A stretch of DNA of 64,000 nucleotides from Methanocaldococcus bathoardescens (GCF_000739065.1 NZ_CP009149.1:744001-808000), one strand, 5' to 3'; counted from the stretch's first letter, positions 1 to 7,916 are shown. Numbers and translations are program-made. Notes: generated by a model not told the origin, from the letters alone.

Positions 1-465
1 AACTCTATCAACTTAAACGAGATTGAAATTAACGCCTTCTCTGAAGTTGCTAAAAATTTAATAGAAAAATTAGATATAAAAGATGAAGAGGTTGAGGTTT
101 ATTTGGATGCATGTAGCACAAATACTAAAAAATTTGAAGATAGCTTTAAAGAAAGGATAAGAGACATAATTAAAGAAAGAAATTTAAATGTTAAAATTAT
201 AGCTGAACATAAGGCAGATGCTAAGTATCCTATTGTTTCAGCATCATCCATTATTGCAAAGGCAGAGAGGGATGAGATAATAGATAACTACAAAAAAATT
301 TATGGAGAGATAGGAAGTGGTTATCCATCAGACCCAAAAACTATAAAATTTCTCGAAGATTACTTTAAAAAGCATAAAAAACTTCCTGATATTGCAAGAA
401 TCCACTGGAAAACATGTCAAAGAGTTTTGAGCAAATTAAAACAAACAAAACTAATAATAGAGTGA
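1..465 (+). CDS. rnhB: Ribonuclease HII, C-terminal part (cut by window edge)
   Basis: The frame is open from base 1 without a start, so the N-terminus, including the first catalytic DEAGRG motif, lies outside the window. The visible ~154 residues read as the C-terminal two thirds of an archaeal RNase HII. They include the LDACSTNTKKFEDSF segment (from about base 103), HKADAKYPIVSASSIIAKAERD with the conserved active-site Asp, and the GSGYPSDPKT motif. The family cleaves RNA in RNA-DNA hybrids and excises single ribonucleotides from DNA. trmI follows 4 bases after the stop, suggesting one transcript. Confidence 0.93.
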   Translation, partial: NSINLNEIEINAFSEVAKNLIEKLDIKDEEVEVYLDACSTNTKKFEDSFKERIRDIIKERNLNVKIIAEHKADAKYPIVSASSIIAKAERDEIIDNYKKIYGEIGSGYPSDPKTIKFLEDYFKKHKKLPDIARIHWKTCQRVLSKLKQTKLIIE

Positions 466-469
466 TATT

Positions 470-1324
470 ATGTTTGCTTATAAATTATTAGTGGACGAGA
501 GAGGGAAGAGGTATTTATTAAAAAAGAACGTTGAGAAGTTTGGAACAGATTTGGGAATTGTAGATATGAAAGATGTTGAGGAAGGAACAATATTGAAATC
601 CCATAAAGGGCATACATTCTATTTGGTTGAGCCAACAATGTTTGATATCTTAAAGAGAATGAAGAGAACAGTAACTACTTTATTACCAAAAGATATTGGG
701 TTTATTATAGCAAGAGCTGGAATTAGAGAGGGAGAGACAGTAGTTGAAGCTGGAACTGGTTCAGGAGCTTTAACTATGTATTTATCAAATGCTGTTGGTA
801 AAACAGGGAAAGTTATAACCTATGATATAAGACCAGAATTTGCCAAAGTTGCAAGAAAGAATTTGTTGAGAGTAGGAGCTATTAGAAAAGGGCAGAAGAT
901 TATTGGATTGGATGAAGAGTTTGATGATGAAGATGAAATTGAGGTTGAAGATGGGCTTTTCAATGTTATCCAAAAAATTGGTGATGTTAGGGAGAAGATA
1001 GATGAGAAAGATGTTGATGTAATTGTTTTAGATTTACCTGACCCATGGAATGTTGTAGAGAATGCAAAAAAGGCATTGAATAAAAAAAGAGGAAGGATAG
1101 TTACTTATCTTCCATACATAGAGCAGGTTAAAAAAACTGTAGAGAAGCTTAAAGAGGAGGGGTTTTGGGATATACACACTTATGAAATTATTGAGAGGGA
1201 AATTGAGATTTCTGAGAAAGGTGTTAGACCATCAACAAGGATGATTGGGCATACTGGATATATAACAGTTGCGAGAGTTCCACCTGAACCAATTAATGAA
1301 AATGAAGAAGAGAAGGAAGAATAA
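470..1324 (+). CDS. trmI: tRNA (adenine-N1)-methyltransferase TrmI
   Basis: A 284-residue class I SAM methyltransferase of the TrmI/Trm61 family. In archaea this family makes m1A57/m1A58 in the tRNA T-loop, usually as a homotetramer. Visible motifs are the SAM loop VVEAGTGSGALTMYL (about residues 91-105) and motif IV DLPDPW (about 186-191). A small N-terminal barrel domain precedes the Rossmann fold, as usual. The start lies 4 bases after rnhB. The C-terminal tail is acidic (ENEEEKEE). A second, diverged copy of this tail lies downstream at 1390-1458, beyond a palindromic element, so the present stop may have been created or duplicated by the insertion. Confidence 0.93.
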   Translation: MFAYKLLVDERGKRYLLKKNVEKFGTDLGIVDMKDVEEGTILKSHKGHTFYLVEPTMFDILKRMKRTVTTLLPKDIGFIIARAGIREGETVVEAGTGSGALTMYLSNAVGKTGKVITYDIRPEFAKVARKNLLRVGAIRKGQKIIGLDEEFDDEDEIEVEDGLFNVIQKIGDVREKIDEKDVDVIVLDLPDPWNVVENAKKALNKKRGRIVTYLPYIEQVKKTVEKLKEEGFWDIHTYEIIEREIEISEKGVRPSTRMIGHTGYITVARVPPEPINENEEEKEE

Positions 1325-1332
1325 ACAAATTT

Positions 1333-1389
1333 ACACCTCCGCCGTAGGCGGAGGTGTTATGGGTATCCCAATAGGGGTTTCCCCTATGG
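1333..1389. repeat. Palindromic repeat element, copy E1
   Basis: Two perfect hairpins. Arm 1333-1343 pairs with 1347-1357 (11 bp, loop GTA). Arm 1371-1377 pairs with 1381-1387 (7 bp, loop TTT). The linker reads GGGTATCCC. The second hairpin with its flanks (CCAATAGGGG ... CCCCTATGG) recurs at 24820, 32453, 57025 and 58500, which defines a dispersed family. It lies directly after trmI and could also act as a transcription terminator. No transposase is present. Confidence 0.85.
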
Positions 1390-1458
1390 ACTGGCTATAT
1401 AACAGTTGCAAGAGTCCCACCTGAACCAATTGATAAAGAAGAAGAGAAAGAAAAATAA
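1390..1458 (+). pseudogene. Duplicated 3' end of trmI
   Basis: The bases translate as GYITVARVPPEPIDKEEEKEK then stop. This is nearly the same as the authentic TrmI end (GYITVARVPPEPINENEEEKEE, bases about 1258-1324). Nucleotide identity is high, with scattered differences and a short length difference in the acidic tail. The copy has no start codon and is separated from trmI by palindrome E1. It is either a remnant of a long direct duplication made when E1 inserted, or the original gene end displaced by it. Confidence 0.85.
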
Positions 1459-1477
1459 AACTTTAAAAAGAATAAGA

Positions 1478-2533
1478 TTAACCAATAATTCTTACATTAG
1501 TTGCTTTTATAATTGCATAAACACCATCTCCCTCTTTTATATCTAAACTGTATAATGCGTTTGGTGTTAAAATACATCTTAACTTAATTCCATCCATATC
1601 TAAAATTAAATACATTAAATTACCCATTTTTTTAATTTCTTTAACTTTACATTTAAATTCATTCCTTGTAGAGGTTTCTATCGGATTTTTTGAGATAATT
1701 ATATCCTCAGGTCTTATAGATAATCTCACTTTACCTTTTCCATCATCAACACTTAATAAAATGCAATTCCCAACTTTTACTTTTGTTAATCCATTTTCTT
1801 TGCCTAAAATCTCTCCTTCTAAGACATTAGTTCCAACAAAATCAGCAACGAAATTTATAGAAGGTTTGTAAAATACATCATTAACACTTCCCTCTTGTAG
1901 AATTCTTCCATTTTTCATAACTACAATCCTATTTGCCAAACCCCAAACATCATCAAAATCATGAGTTACATGTAAGACGGTTGTTTCATACTCATTTATA
2001 GCTTTTTTAACTAACTTTCTTAAATTTTCTTTTGTTTTTACATCCAAAGCACTGAATGGCTCATCCATTAATAATAGTTTTGGTTTAACAACTAAAGCCC
2101 TTGCCAACGCAGTTCTTTGTTGTTCTCCCCCACTCAAAGTGTCTGGCTTTCTATGCAATAAATGGGCTATATCCAATACTTCAGCAATTTGAGTTATCTC
2201 TTCTGTAATTTTCTCTTTATCCTTAATTTTTTTCTTTAATCCGTAAGCAATATTGTCAAATACTGTTTTGTGAGGAAAGAGAACGTAATCTTGATAAACT
2301 ATACTCATATTCCTTTTTTCTGGAGGTAAATCAGTTATATCTTCTCCTTCAAGAAAAATTTTTCCTTTTTCTGGTTTGTGAAACCCAGCAATCGTCTCTA
2401 ATAGTATAGATTTACCGCTTCCAGTAGGACCTATAATTGTTAAATAATCTCCTTTTTTCACTTTTAAATTAACATCAACAAGTTTGAATTCACCTAAATC
2501 AATACTTAAATCTTCTATCTTTAAAAAACTCAT
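1478..2533 (-). CDS. wtpC: Tungstate/molybdate ABC transporter ATPase WtpC
   Basis: The ATPase of an oxyanion importer. It shows Walker A GPTGSGKS (about residue 35), Q-loop VYQDYVLFP, signature LSGGEQQ, Walker B LLMDEPFSALD and H-loop HVTHD. A TOBE-type C-terminal domain carries RLSIRPEDIIIS, typical of ModC/WtpC/CysA. About 351 residues. I chose the start at 2533 because GGTGA lies correctly spaced upstream, rather than the in-frame ATG at 2542. It is the last gene of wtpA-wtpB-wtpC; the start nearly overlaps the wtpB stop. Confidence 0.9.
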   Translation of the reverse strand: MSFLKIEDLSIDLGEFKLVDVNLKVKKGDYLTIIGPTGSGKSILLETIAGFHKPEKGKIFLEGEDITDLPPEKRNMSIVYQDYVLFPHKTVFDNIAYGLKKKIKDKEKITEEITQIAEVLDIAHLLHRKPDTLSGGEQQRTALARALVVKPKLLLMDEPFSALDVKTKENLRKLVKKAINEYETTVLHVTHDFDDVWGLANRIVVMKNGRILQEGSVNDVFYKPSINFVADFVGTNVLEGEILGKENGLTKVKVGNCILLSVDDGKGKVRLSIRPEDIIISKNPIETSTRNEFKCKVKEIKKMGNLMYLILDMDGIKLRCILTPNALYSLDIKEGDGVYAIIKATNVRIIG

Positions 2534-2538
2534 TATAT

Positions 2539-3327
2539 TCACCTTTTGTAACTCTCAAATTTCTCAAATACCAATATAGCAATAAACGAGATTACTATAA
2601 GCAGTATTCCACTTGTAATTGCCATTCCAAGATTTCCATAAGAGATGTTTAGATAGAGTGTTATTGGCAGAATTTCTGTATTCATATATGAGCCACCTGC
2701 AAGGATTAGCACAGCTCCAAAAGCACCCATACATCTTGCAAATGTGATTATTGTTGAAGCAAACAATCCATTCTTTGCCAATGGTAAGGTAACATTAAAA
2801 AATGTCTCCAATTCATTATAACCCAAAGACCTTGAGACAAGCTCATATCTCGGATTTATTTCTTCATAGGCTGAGTAAATAACTCTAACAGCATAAGGCA
2901 AAGCTGTGAAGAATTGGGCAACAATAATCCCTAACTTCGTAAAAACAATTTTAATTCCAATATCTTCTAATGATTTTCCAATAAATGACTGTCCAAATAA
3001 CAAAAGCAATGCTAAACCCAAAACTAACTCTGGAAATGCCATTGGTAAATCAAGAATTGACTTTATAACACTCTTTCCTAGAAATTGATATCTTGATAAA
3101 GCATATCCAATTGGTATTGATAACATTATAACAAGAAATGTTGAAATTGAAGAGGTTATAATTGATAGCTTTAAAGAATACATCATTTCTTCTGTTTTTA
3201 ATGAACTTATCACTTCTGAAGGATTTGGAATTAGAAATAATGATGCAATCGCTAAAAATAATAAAAAAGTAAATAAAAATGATAATAAGATGCAAAAACC
3301 TCTGAAATTAATATGCTTCACTAACAT
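2539..3327 (-). CDS. wtpB: Tungstate/molybdate ABC transporter permease WtpB
   Basis: An integral membrane permease of about 262 residues with roughly six hydrophobic segments. The cytoplasmic EAA-type loop SRSLGYNELETFFNVTLPLAKNG (about residues 165-187) docks the ATPase. It lies between the binding-protein and ATPase genes. The exact start is uncertain: ATG at 3327 or a GTG at 3321, which is better spaced from the AAGGTGAT motif. In this family a homodimer carries tungstate or molybdate across the membrane. Confidence 0.88.
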   Translation of the reverse strand: MLVKHINFRGFCILLSFLFTFLLFLAIASLFLIPNPSEVISSLKTEEMMYSLKLSIITSSISTFLVIMLSIPIGYALSRYQFLGKSVIKSILDLPMAFPELVLGLALLLLFGQSFIGKSLEDIGIKIVFTKLGIIVAQFFTALPYAVRVIYSAYEEINPRYELVSRSLGYNELETFFNVTLPLAKNGLFASTIITFARCMGAFGAVLILAGGSYMNTEILPITLYLNISYGNLGMAITSGILLIVISFIAILVFEKFESYKR

Positions 3328-3341
3328 CACCTTAAAACAAT

Positions 3342-4154
3342 TTATTGGTTACATGGGATGAAACCCCACTTTTTCCAAATTTCTTTTGCTTCATCACTTG
3401 AAATATAATCATTAAATGCCTTAGCAACTTCAAGGTTGTTGTCTTTTTCAGCATAAATTGTTACGGCCGTTGGAATTGTTTTTATAATGTTTTTTTCTTT
3501 TGGAATTTTAATAACTTCAATTTTTCCTTTACCTTCTGCCCAAGTAACCATATCTTCCCATATAATTGATGCATCTGCTTGATTTGTTGCTATATAGATA
3601 AGAAGTTGATTAACTGTTGGTGTTTTAACAACAATATTTTTGCTAACATTTTCCCATAGATGATTTTTTTCTAAAATCTTCTTAGCTACCTTTCCAATTG
3701 CACATGCGTTAGGGTCTCCTATAACTACCCTAACTCCTGGTTTTGCTAAATCTTCCAAATCTTTTATATTTTTTGGATTTCCTTTTGGAACTGCAATAAC
3801 TGGGATGTGATAAGTTATGTTTTTGACTGTATCGTTAAGGATAAATCCCTTTTTCATAGCATCCTCTGTGTATTTGTATGCTCCTGGAATGAAGACATCT
3901 CCTCCTGTAGTTGTTAAAATTCCAAACAATTCTGCACTACCTCCATAATGAACTTCTACTTTAGCCCCTGTTTTATTTTCAAAGTTCTGTATGAGTTCAT
4001 TCATCGGCTTCATTAATCCAGCTCCACACAAAACAGTTATTGTCTTTCCTTCAAACGGTTTTTTAGTAGAGGTGTGTTTGTTTTCATTTAAACAACCGCA
4101 TAAAACTCCAAAGATGAGCATTAAAGAAACAAAAAGGTAAATTTTACCATTCAT
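3342..4154 (-). CDS. wtpA: Tungstate/molybdate-binding lipoprotein WtpA
   Basis: A 270-residue extracellular solute-binding protein. A signal peptide (residues 1-20) ends in a lipobox-like LCGC, so it is probably a membrane-anchored lipoprotein. The mature protein has the type II periplasmic fold pattern: TVLCGAGLMKPMNELIQNFE, VEVHYGGSAELFG and NACAIGKVAKKIL. A strong GGAGGTGA lies before the ATG. This is the first gene of the operon and has an operator-like palindrome upstream at 4201-4240. Tungstate is the likely substrate in a hyperthermophilic methanogen, but molybdate cannot be excluded. Confidence 0.88.
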   Translation of the reverse strand: MNGKIYLFVSLMLIFGVLCGCLNENKHTSTKKPFEGKTITVLCGAGLMKPMNELIQNFENKTGAKVEVHYGGSAELFGILTTTGGDVFIPGAYKYTEDAMKKGFILNDTVKNITYHIPVIAVPKGNPKNIKDLEDLAKPGVRVVIGDPNACAIGKVAKKILEKNHLWENVSKNIVVKTPTVNQLLIYIATNQADASIIWEDMVTWAEGKGKIEVIKIPKEKNIIKTIPTAVTIYAEKDNNLEVAKAFNDYISSDEAKEIWKKWGFIPCNQ

Positions 4155-4200
4155 ATTTTCACCTCCAATAAACCTTCTATTAATTAGATGTGGTTATTAT

Positions 4201-4240
4201 TTATCTTTTATGTTAATTAGAATAGATTAACAGAAGATAA
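4201..4240. promoter_or_regulatory. Interrupted palindrome upstream of wtpA, candidate operator
   Basis: The arms TTATCTT...TGTTAAT (4201-4217) and ATTAACA.AAGATAA (4226-4240) are inverted copies around an 8-base centre. The inner 7 bp (4211-4217 with 4226-4232) pair perfectly. The site lies 47-87 bases before the wtpA start and adjoins a TAAATAAT-like box, where a metal- or oxyanion-responsive repressor could act. The regulator is unknown. Confidence 0.55.
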
Positions 4241-4245
4241 AGATT

Positions 4246-4354
4246 TATAGTTTTTTGCAAAAGTTATTAAAATTAAAAAGGAAAGTTGAACGCCTTCTTT
4301 GGGAAGGCGTTCATAAAACCTTATTCATTCAAAAATATTTTGCAAAAAACTATA
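4246..4354. mobile_element. MITE-like element with 17-bp perfect terminal inverted repeats
   Basis: TATAGTTTTTTGCAAAA at 4246-4262 is exactly inverted at 4338-4354. The interior has a 10-bp perfect hairpin (4288-4297 with 4303-4312, loop TTTGG). It is non-coding and 109 bp long. A second element of the same architecture lies at 62215-62317. This fits a non-autonomous transposon derivative; no transposase is in the window. Confidence 0.7.
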
Positions 4355-4358
4355 TAAA
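4351..4358 (+). promoter_or_regulatory. TATA box for the gene at 4393
   Basis: TATATAAA lies about 35-42 bases before the start codon, a fitting distance for archaeal TATA-dependent initiation followed by a short leader. Its first half is the end of the terminal repeat of the MITE-like element, so the element may supply this promoter. Confidence 0.5.
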
Positions 4359-4392
4359 GACAGTATAAAAATAAAATAAAAGGATAGTTTGT

Positions 4393-5214
4393 ATGAGGAA
4401 GAGATATATGCTAATATTTGGCACTGCTGGAGTTCCAATATCTGCAGAAGATGAATTTAAAGGTGTTGATGTTTTAAGAAAGTTAAATTTAGGAGCTATG
4501 GAACTGGAATTTGTTAGAGGAGTTTATATGAAAGAAGATTATGCCAAAAAGCTGAAAGAATATGGGAAAGATATTATTTTTTCTGCCCATGCCTCCCACT
4601 ACATAAATCTTAATGCAAATGAGGAAGAAAAGATAGAAAATAGCATTAGAAGAATAATTAAAACTGCTAAGGTTTTGAATAATTGTGGAAAAAATTTAGT
4701 TTTTCATCCCGGATATTATTTGAAAAGAAGTAAGGAAGTAACTTATAACAGAATAAAGTCAAATATTCAGAGGATTTTGGATAAATTAGAGAGTTTAAAT
4801 TTAAATGTTATGTTAAGGCCTGAAACTACTGGAAAGCCATCTCAATTTGGAGATATTGATGAGACATTAAAACTTTGTTTTGAATTGGATATTTTGCCAT
4901 GTATTGATTTTTCTCACATCTACGCAAGAAGTAGAGGAGTTATAAATGATTACAACTCTTTTTATAAAATTCTTGAAAAGGTTGAGGATGTTTTAGGAAA
5001 AAATGGAATAAAAGACATGCACATACATTTATCTGGAATAGAATATGGAAAGGGAGGGGAAAGGAGGCATCTACCATTAAAAGAATCTAAGTTTAACTAC
5101 AAAGATGTTTTAAAAGCTTTAAAGGATTTTAATGCCTCTGGAACTGTTATATGTGAAAGTCCTTTATTAGAAGAGGATGCTGTTTTGTTAATGAGATGTT
5201 ACAATGAATTATAA
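4393..5214 (+). CDS. TIM-barrel endonuclease IV / sugar-phosphate isomerase family protein
   Basis: 273 residues resembling the AP endonuclease 2 superfamily (endonuclease IV, xylose isomerase-like TIM barrels). Candidate metal ligands appear in order: FSAHASHYINLN (His), LVFHPGYYL (His), MLRPETTGKPSQFG (Glu), CIDFSHIYAR (Asp, His), MHIHLSG (His) and ICESP (Glu). This pattern matches the trinuclear zinc site of endonuclease IV and supports a role in abasic-site repair. An internal ATG at 4408 is an alternative start, but GGAT at 4381 favours 4393. The gene stands alone downstream of the MITE-like element. Confidence 0.75.
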   Translation: MRKRYMLIFGTAGVPISAEDEFKGVDVLRKLNLGAMELEFVRGVYMKEDYAKKLKEYGKDIIFSAHASHYINLNANEEEKIENSIRRIIKTAKVLNNCGKNLVFHPGYYLKRSKEVTYNRIKSNIQRILDKLESLNLNVMLRPETTGKPSQFGDIDETLKLCFELDILPCIDFSHIYARSRGVINDYNSFYKILEKVEDVLGKNGIKDMHIHLSGIEYGKGGERRHLPLKESKFNYKDVLKALKDFNASGTVICESPLLEEDAVLLMRCYNEL

Positions 5215-5357
5215 AATCCTAAAAATTTATTTTATATAGTAAAAGAGACATAAAATTAATTAAAAAATTAAATCATAATTTGCCTAAAAATACTAAAACT
5301 ACCTTCAAATGACGGTAAAAAGAATAAAGGTATTATAATTAAGTAATACGGGATAAA

Positions 5358-5690
5358 ATGCCAAAAAGAAAAGGAAGCAAAAAAGAAGGGAGAGTTGCAA
5401 ATGAATTAAAAAAGAGAGGCTATAGAATTGAAGGTAGAAATGTTATTAAAAAATTAAATCAACACAAAAAAGCAGAATATGATTTAATTGTGAGGAGGGG
5501 GAGATATAAATACGCTGTTGAAGTAAAAAGTGGAAAACAAACTATTACTTCACCAACTATTGAAAAACATATAAAGAAATCAAATAAAATTAGGGCAAAG
5601 CCAATGTTTGTTATTGGTAGGAATGTAAAATTAACAGGTAAAGCGAAAGAAGTAGCTAAAAAGAATAAGGTAAGGATTGAGATAATTTAA
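5358..5690 (+). CDS. Small PD-(D/E)XK nuclease-like protein
   Basis: A 110-residue, very basic protein. It has the core of the PD-(D/E)XK superfamily: EYDLIV (Asp42), then a strand-turn-strand with VEVKSG (Glu55, Lys57), and helical EGRVANELKKRGY before it, which could supply an acidic residue. This is the layout of archaeal Holliday junction resolvase-like and restriction-like nucleases. It does not look like the canonical Hjc, so I give no symbol. Its neighbour is a repair-type endonuclease gene on the same strand. The function (recombination, repair or defence) is inferred from the fold only. Confidence 0.6.
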   Translation: MPKRKGSKKEGRVANELKKRGYRIEGRNVIKKLNQHKKAEYDLIVRRGRYKYAVEVKSGKQTITSPTIEKHIKKSNKIRAKPMFVIGRNVKLTGKAKEVAKKNKVRIEII

Positions 5691-5834
5691 TAAAAATTTA
5701 ATGTTTGATGACATACAATTGAAAAAAGTCATTTTTCTGAAAAACATTGGGATGAAATTAAGTTAAAAATTACACAAAACTTATATGTTAAAAAAGATAA
5801 TAAAAATCTTATAATAAATTTTTTGGTGTTTAAA

Positions 5835-6749
5835 ATGAGTGAAATAGATATTATAAAAGAAACTTATGAAAAAATTAAAAATATGGAGATTAGGGGGGCG
5901 GGGAGAATAGGAAGAGCTGCAGCTAAGGCATTAAAAGAATATGCTTTAAAAATCAGTAATTTAAGTGAAGAAGAATTCAAAAATAAAATGAAAGAAGCTG
6001 GAGATTTGTTGATATCAGCAAGACCTACAGCCGTTTCTCTACCAAATGCTGTAAAGTATGTATTAAAGGGATTAAATGAAGAAAATCCAAAAGAAAAAAT
6101 CATAGAAAGAGCTGATGAATTCATTAACTCTTCACTAAAAGCCATTGAAAATATAGGAAAGTTTGGAGCTAATAGAATAAAGGATGGAGATACAATCTTA
6201 ACTCACTGCAATTCTGAAGCTGCAATAAGTGTTATAAAAACTGCCTATGATGAAGGAAAAGATATTAAAGTTTTCTGCACAGAAACAAGACCAAGAAATC
6301 AAGGATATATAACGGCAAAAACCCTCTATGATTATGGAATTGATGTCACTTTAATAGTTGATTCTGCAGTTAGATATTTTATAAAAGATATAGATATTGT
6401 CGTTGTGGGAGCTGATGCTATAACAGCAAACGGCTGTCTTGTAAATAAAATAGGAACTTCTCAAATTGCTTTAATAGCTAATGAGAGTAGAGTGCCTTTT
6501 TTAACAGCCGCTGAGACATATAAATTCCATCCAAAAACTATAGTTGGGGAGTTGATAGAGATTGAGGAAAGAGACCCAGAGGAAGTTACAACATTTGAGG
6601 AGAAATATAAAGGCATAAAAATAAGAAATCCAGCATTTGATGTAACACCAGCTAAATATATAGATGCCATAATAACAGAAATTGGATTAATTCCCCCACA
6701 AGGAGCATGGTATATAATAGAAAAATACTTTGGCTGGCTTGAGAAATAA
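5835..6749 (+). CDS. Ribose-1,5-bisphosphate isomerase
   Basis: A 304-residue eIF2B-related isomerase. It converts ribose 1,5-bisphosphate to ribulose 1,5-bisphosphate in the archaeal AMP/pentose bisphosphate pathway feeding type III RubisCO. Family motifs are MEIRGAGRIGRAAAKAL near the N-terminus, THCNSEAA with the catalytic Cys, CTETRPRNQGY, and GADAITANGCLVNKIGT with the catalytic Asp. The C-terminus ends in the usual aromatic IPPQGAWYI region. The start at 5835 is placed by GGTG 8 bases upstream. It is single and monocistronic, with an RNA gene just after it. Confidence 0.93.
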   Translation: MSEIDIIKETYEKIKNMEIRGAGRIGRAAAKALKEYALKISNLSEEEFKNKMKEAGDLLISARPTAVSLPNAVKYVLKGLNEENPKEKIIERADEFINSSLKAIENIGKFGANRIKDGDTILTHCNSEAAISVIKTAYDEGKDIKVFCTETRPRNQGYITAKTLYDYGIDVTLIVDSAVRYFIKDIDIVVVGADAITANGCLVNKIGTSQIALIANESRVPFLTAAETYKFHPKTIVGELIEIEERDPEEVTTFEEKYKGIKIRNPAFDVTPAKYIDAIITEIGLIPPQGAWYIIEKYFGWLEK

Positions 6750-6763
6750 AAATTGTTTGTGGT

Positions 6764-6776
6764 AAAATATATATAT
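6764..6776 (+). promoter_or_regulatory. TATA box of the H/ACA RNA gene
   Basis: The run AAAATATATATAT lies about 25-30 bases before the GC-rich RNA start near 6799, the expected archaeal TATA spacing. Confidence 0.45.
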
Positions 6777-6798
6777 TAGAATTTATTAAATTAATATA

Positions 6799-6920
6799 TG
6801 TCCCGGGTGGCGACCTTCCGCAGGGGATGAAACCACCTCGGCATTCTACCCACAAGGCGGCCGTGCCGAGTAGCCGTTATGGCTTCTATGAAGGCCACGG
6901 TTTTCCAAGGGTAGATACAC
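6799..6920 (+). ncRNA. H/ACA-type guide RNA
   Basis: A GC-rich island in an AT-rich spacer. The 3' hairpin is canonical. The lower stem TCTACCC (6845-6851) pairs with GGGTAGA (6909-6915). The upper stem CCGTG (6861-6865) pairs with CACGG (6896-6900). These enclose a bulged pocket (6852-6860 and 6901-6908). ACA follows at 6917-6919, 16 bases after the upper stem, as required for guiding pseudouridylation. The loop side has a K-turn-like CCGAG ... UGAAGG, fitting L7Ae binding. A 5' hairpin (CCGGGTGG with CCACCTCGG) carries another UGAAA/CGA K-turn-like motif. A T-run follows the end. The rRNA target was not determined. Confidence 0.72.
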
Positions 6921-7130
6921 TTTTTTATTAATTTATTAATTTTATTTGGGCAGTTTATTCTTTTTTACCATTTATATTTATTAATTTAAATTAATAAATT
7001 ATATAATATTTTGTAAAAAATCAAAAATTATATAAAATTGTTTATCCAATAGTAATTACAGATAACCTTATAGTACAAATACATACATCAATTTTTCTTA
7101 TAAGAAAAAATTTTCCTTTAGGATGATAAC

Positions 7131-7916
7131 ATGGAGATTAAAGAAATCACGATTGTTGGTGGTTATGACAAGAACGGCAACCCAGAACCAGTGAGAGAAG
7201 TTACAATAAAAAGAGGAGAAATTGTTGGCGTTGTTGGGCCAACAGGAAGTGGTAAATCAAATTTAATTAGCGATATTGAGCAATTAGCTCAAGGAGATAC
7301 TATATCAAAAAGAAGAATTTTAGTTAATGGAGAAGTTCCACCAATAGAGATGAGAAGAGACCCAAAAAAGAGAAGAATAGCCCAACTGTCTCAAAATATG
7401 AACTTTTTAGCTGATATGACTGTAGAAGAGTTTATTTTAATGCATGCAAAGAGTAGAGGGGTTTATAGAGAAAATATAGTTGATGAAGTTTTAGAATTGG
7501 CAAATAAATTGACAGGAGAGCCAATAAAGAAAGATTATAACTTAACAATTCTAAGTGGAGGGCAGTCAAGAAGTTTAATGGTTGCTGATGTAGCTGTAAT
7601 AAGCGATTCCCCTATTGTCTTAATAGATGAGATTGAAAATGCTGGAATCAAAAAGCATGAAGCTTTAGAGCTATTAGCTGGATATGGAAAGATTGTTTTA
7701 GTCATCACCCACGACCCTGTATTGGCTTTAATGACTGATAGAAGAATAGTGATGAGAAATGGTGGAATGCAGAAGATTATAGAGACTACTGAAGAGGAGA
7801 AGGAAATTTCAAGAAAGATAAATGAGGTTGATAACTGGCTACTCTCTCTAAGAGAAAAAATTAGATTAGGAGAGAGATTAACTTACGAAGATGTAAGTTT
7901 GGTGGTGAAAGGATGA
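7131..7916 (+). CDS. Soluble ABC-type ATPase, methanogen family
   Basis: A 261-residue ABC ATPase with Walker [10 protein letters not shown] (about residue 37), signature LSGGQSRS, Walker [11 protein letters not shown] and H-loop ITHDP. No permease or binding-protein gene is nearby, so transport is unlikely. It overlaps the next gene by four bases (ATGA) and forms an operon with a SIMIBI GTPase and an Fe-S protein. It resembles half of the two-domain component A2 (AtwA) ATPase of methyl-coenzyme M reductase activation. With an mcrD-like gene facing the operon, a role in cofactor or metal-centre assembly is a reasonable inference, not shown. Confidence 0.7.
   Translation: MEIKEITIVGGYDKNGNPEPVREVTIKRGEIVGVVGPTGSGKSNLISDIEQLAQGDTISKRRILVNGEVPPIEMRRDPKKRRIAQLSQNMNFLADMTVEEFILMHAKSRGVYRENIVDEVLELANKLTGEPIKKDYNLTILSGGQSRSLMVADVAVISDSPIVLIDEIENAGIKKHEALELLAGYGKIVLVITHDPVLALMTDRRIVMRNGGMQKIIETTEEEKEISRKINEVDNWLLSLREKIRLGERLTYEDVSLVVKG

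Noticed and set aside
1333-1389. Palindromes E1-E5 as ordinary transcription terminators
   Set aside because: They share a conserved linker and order across unrelated loci, one lies upstream of a start codon, and two are flanked by target duplications; terminator activity may be secondary.
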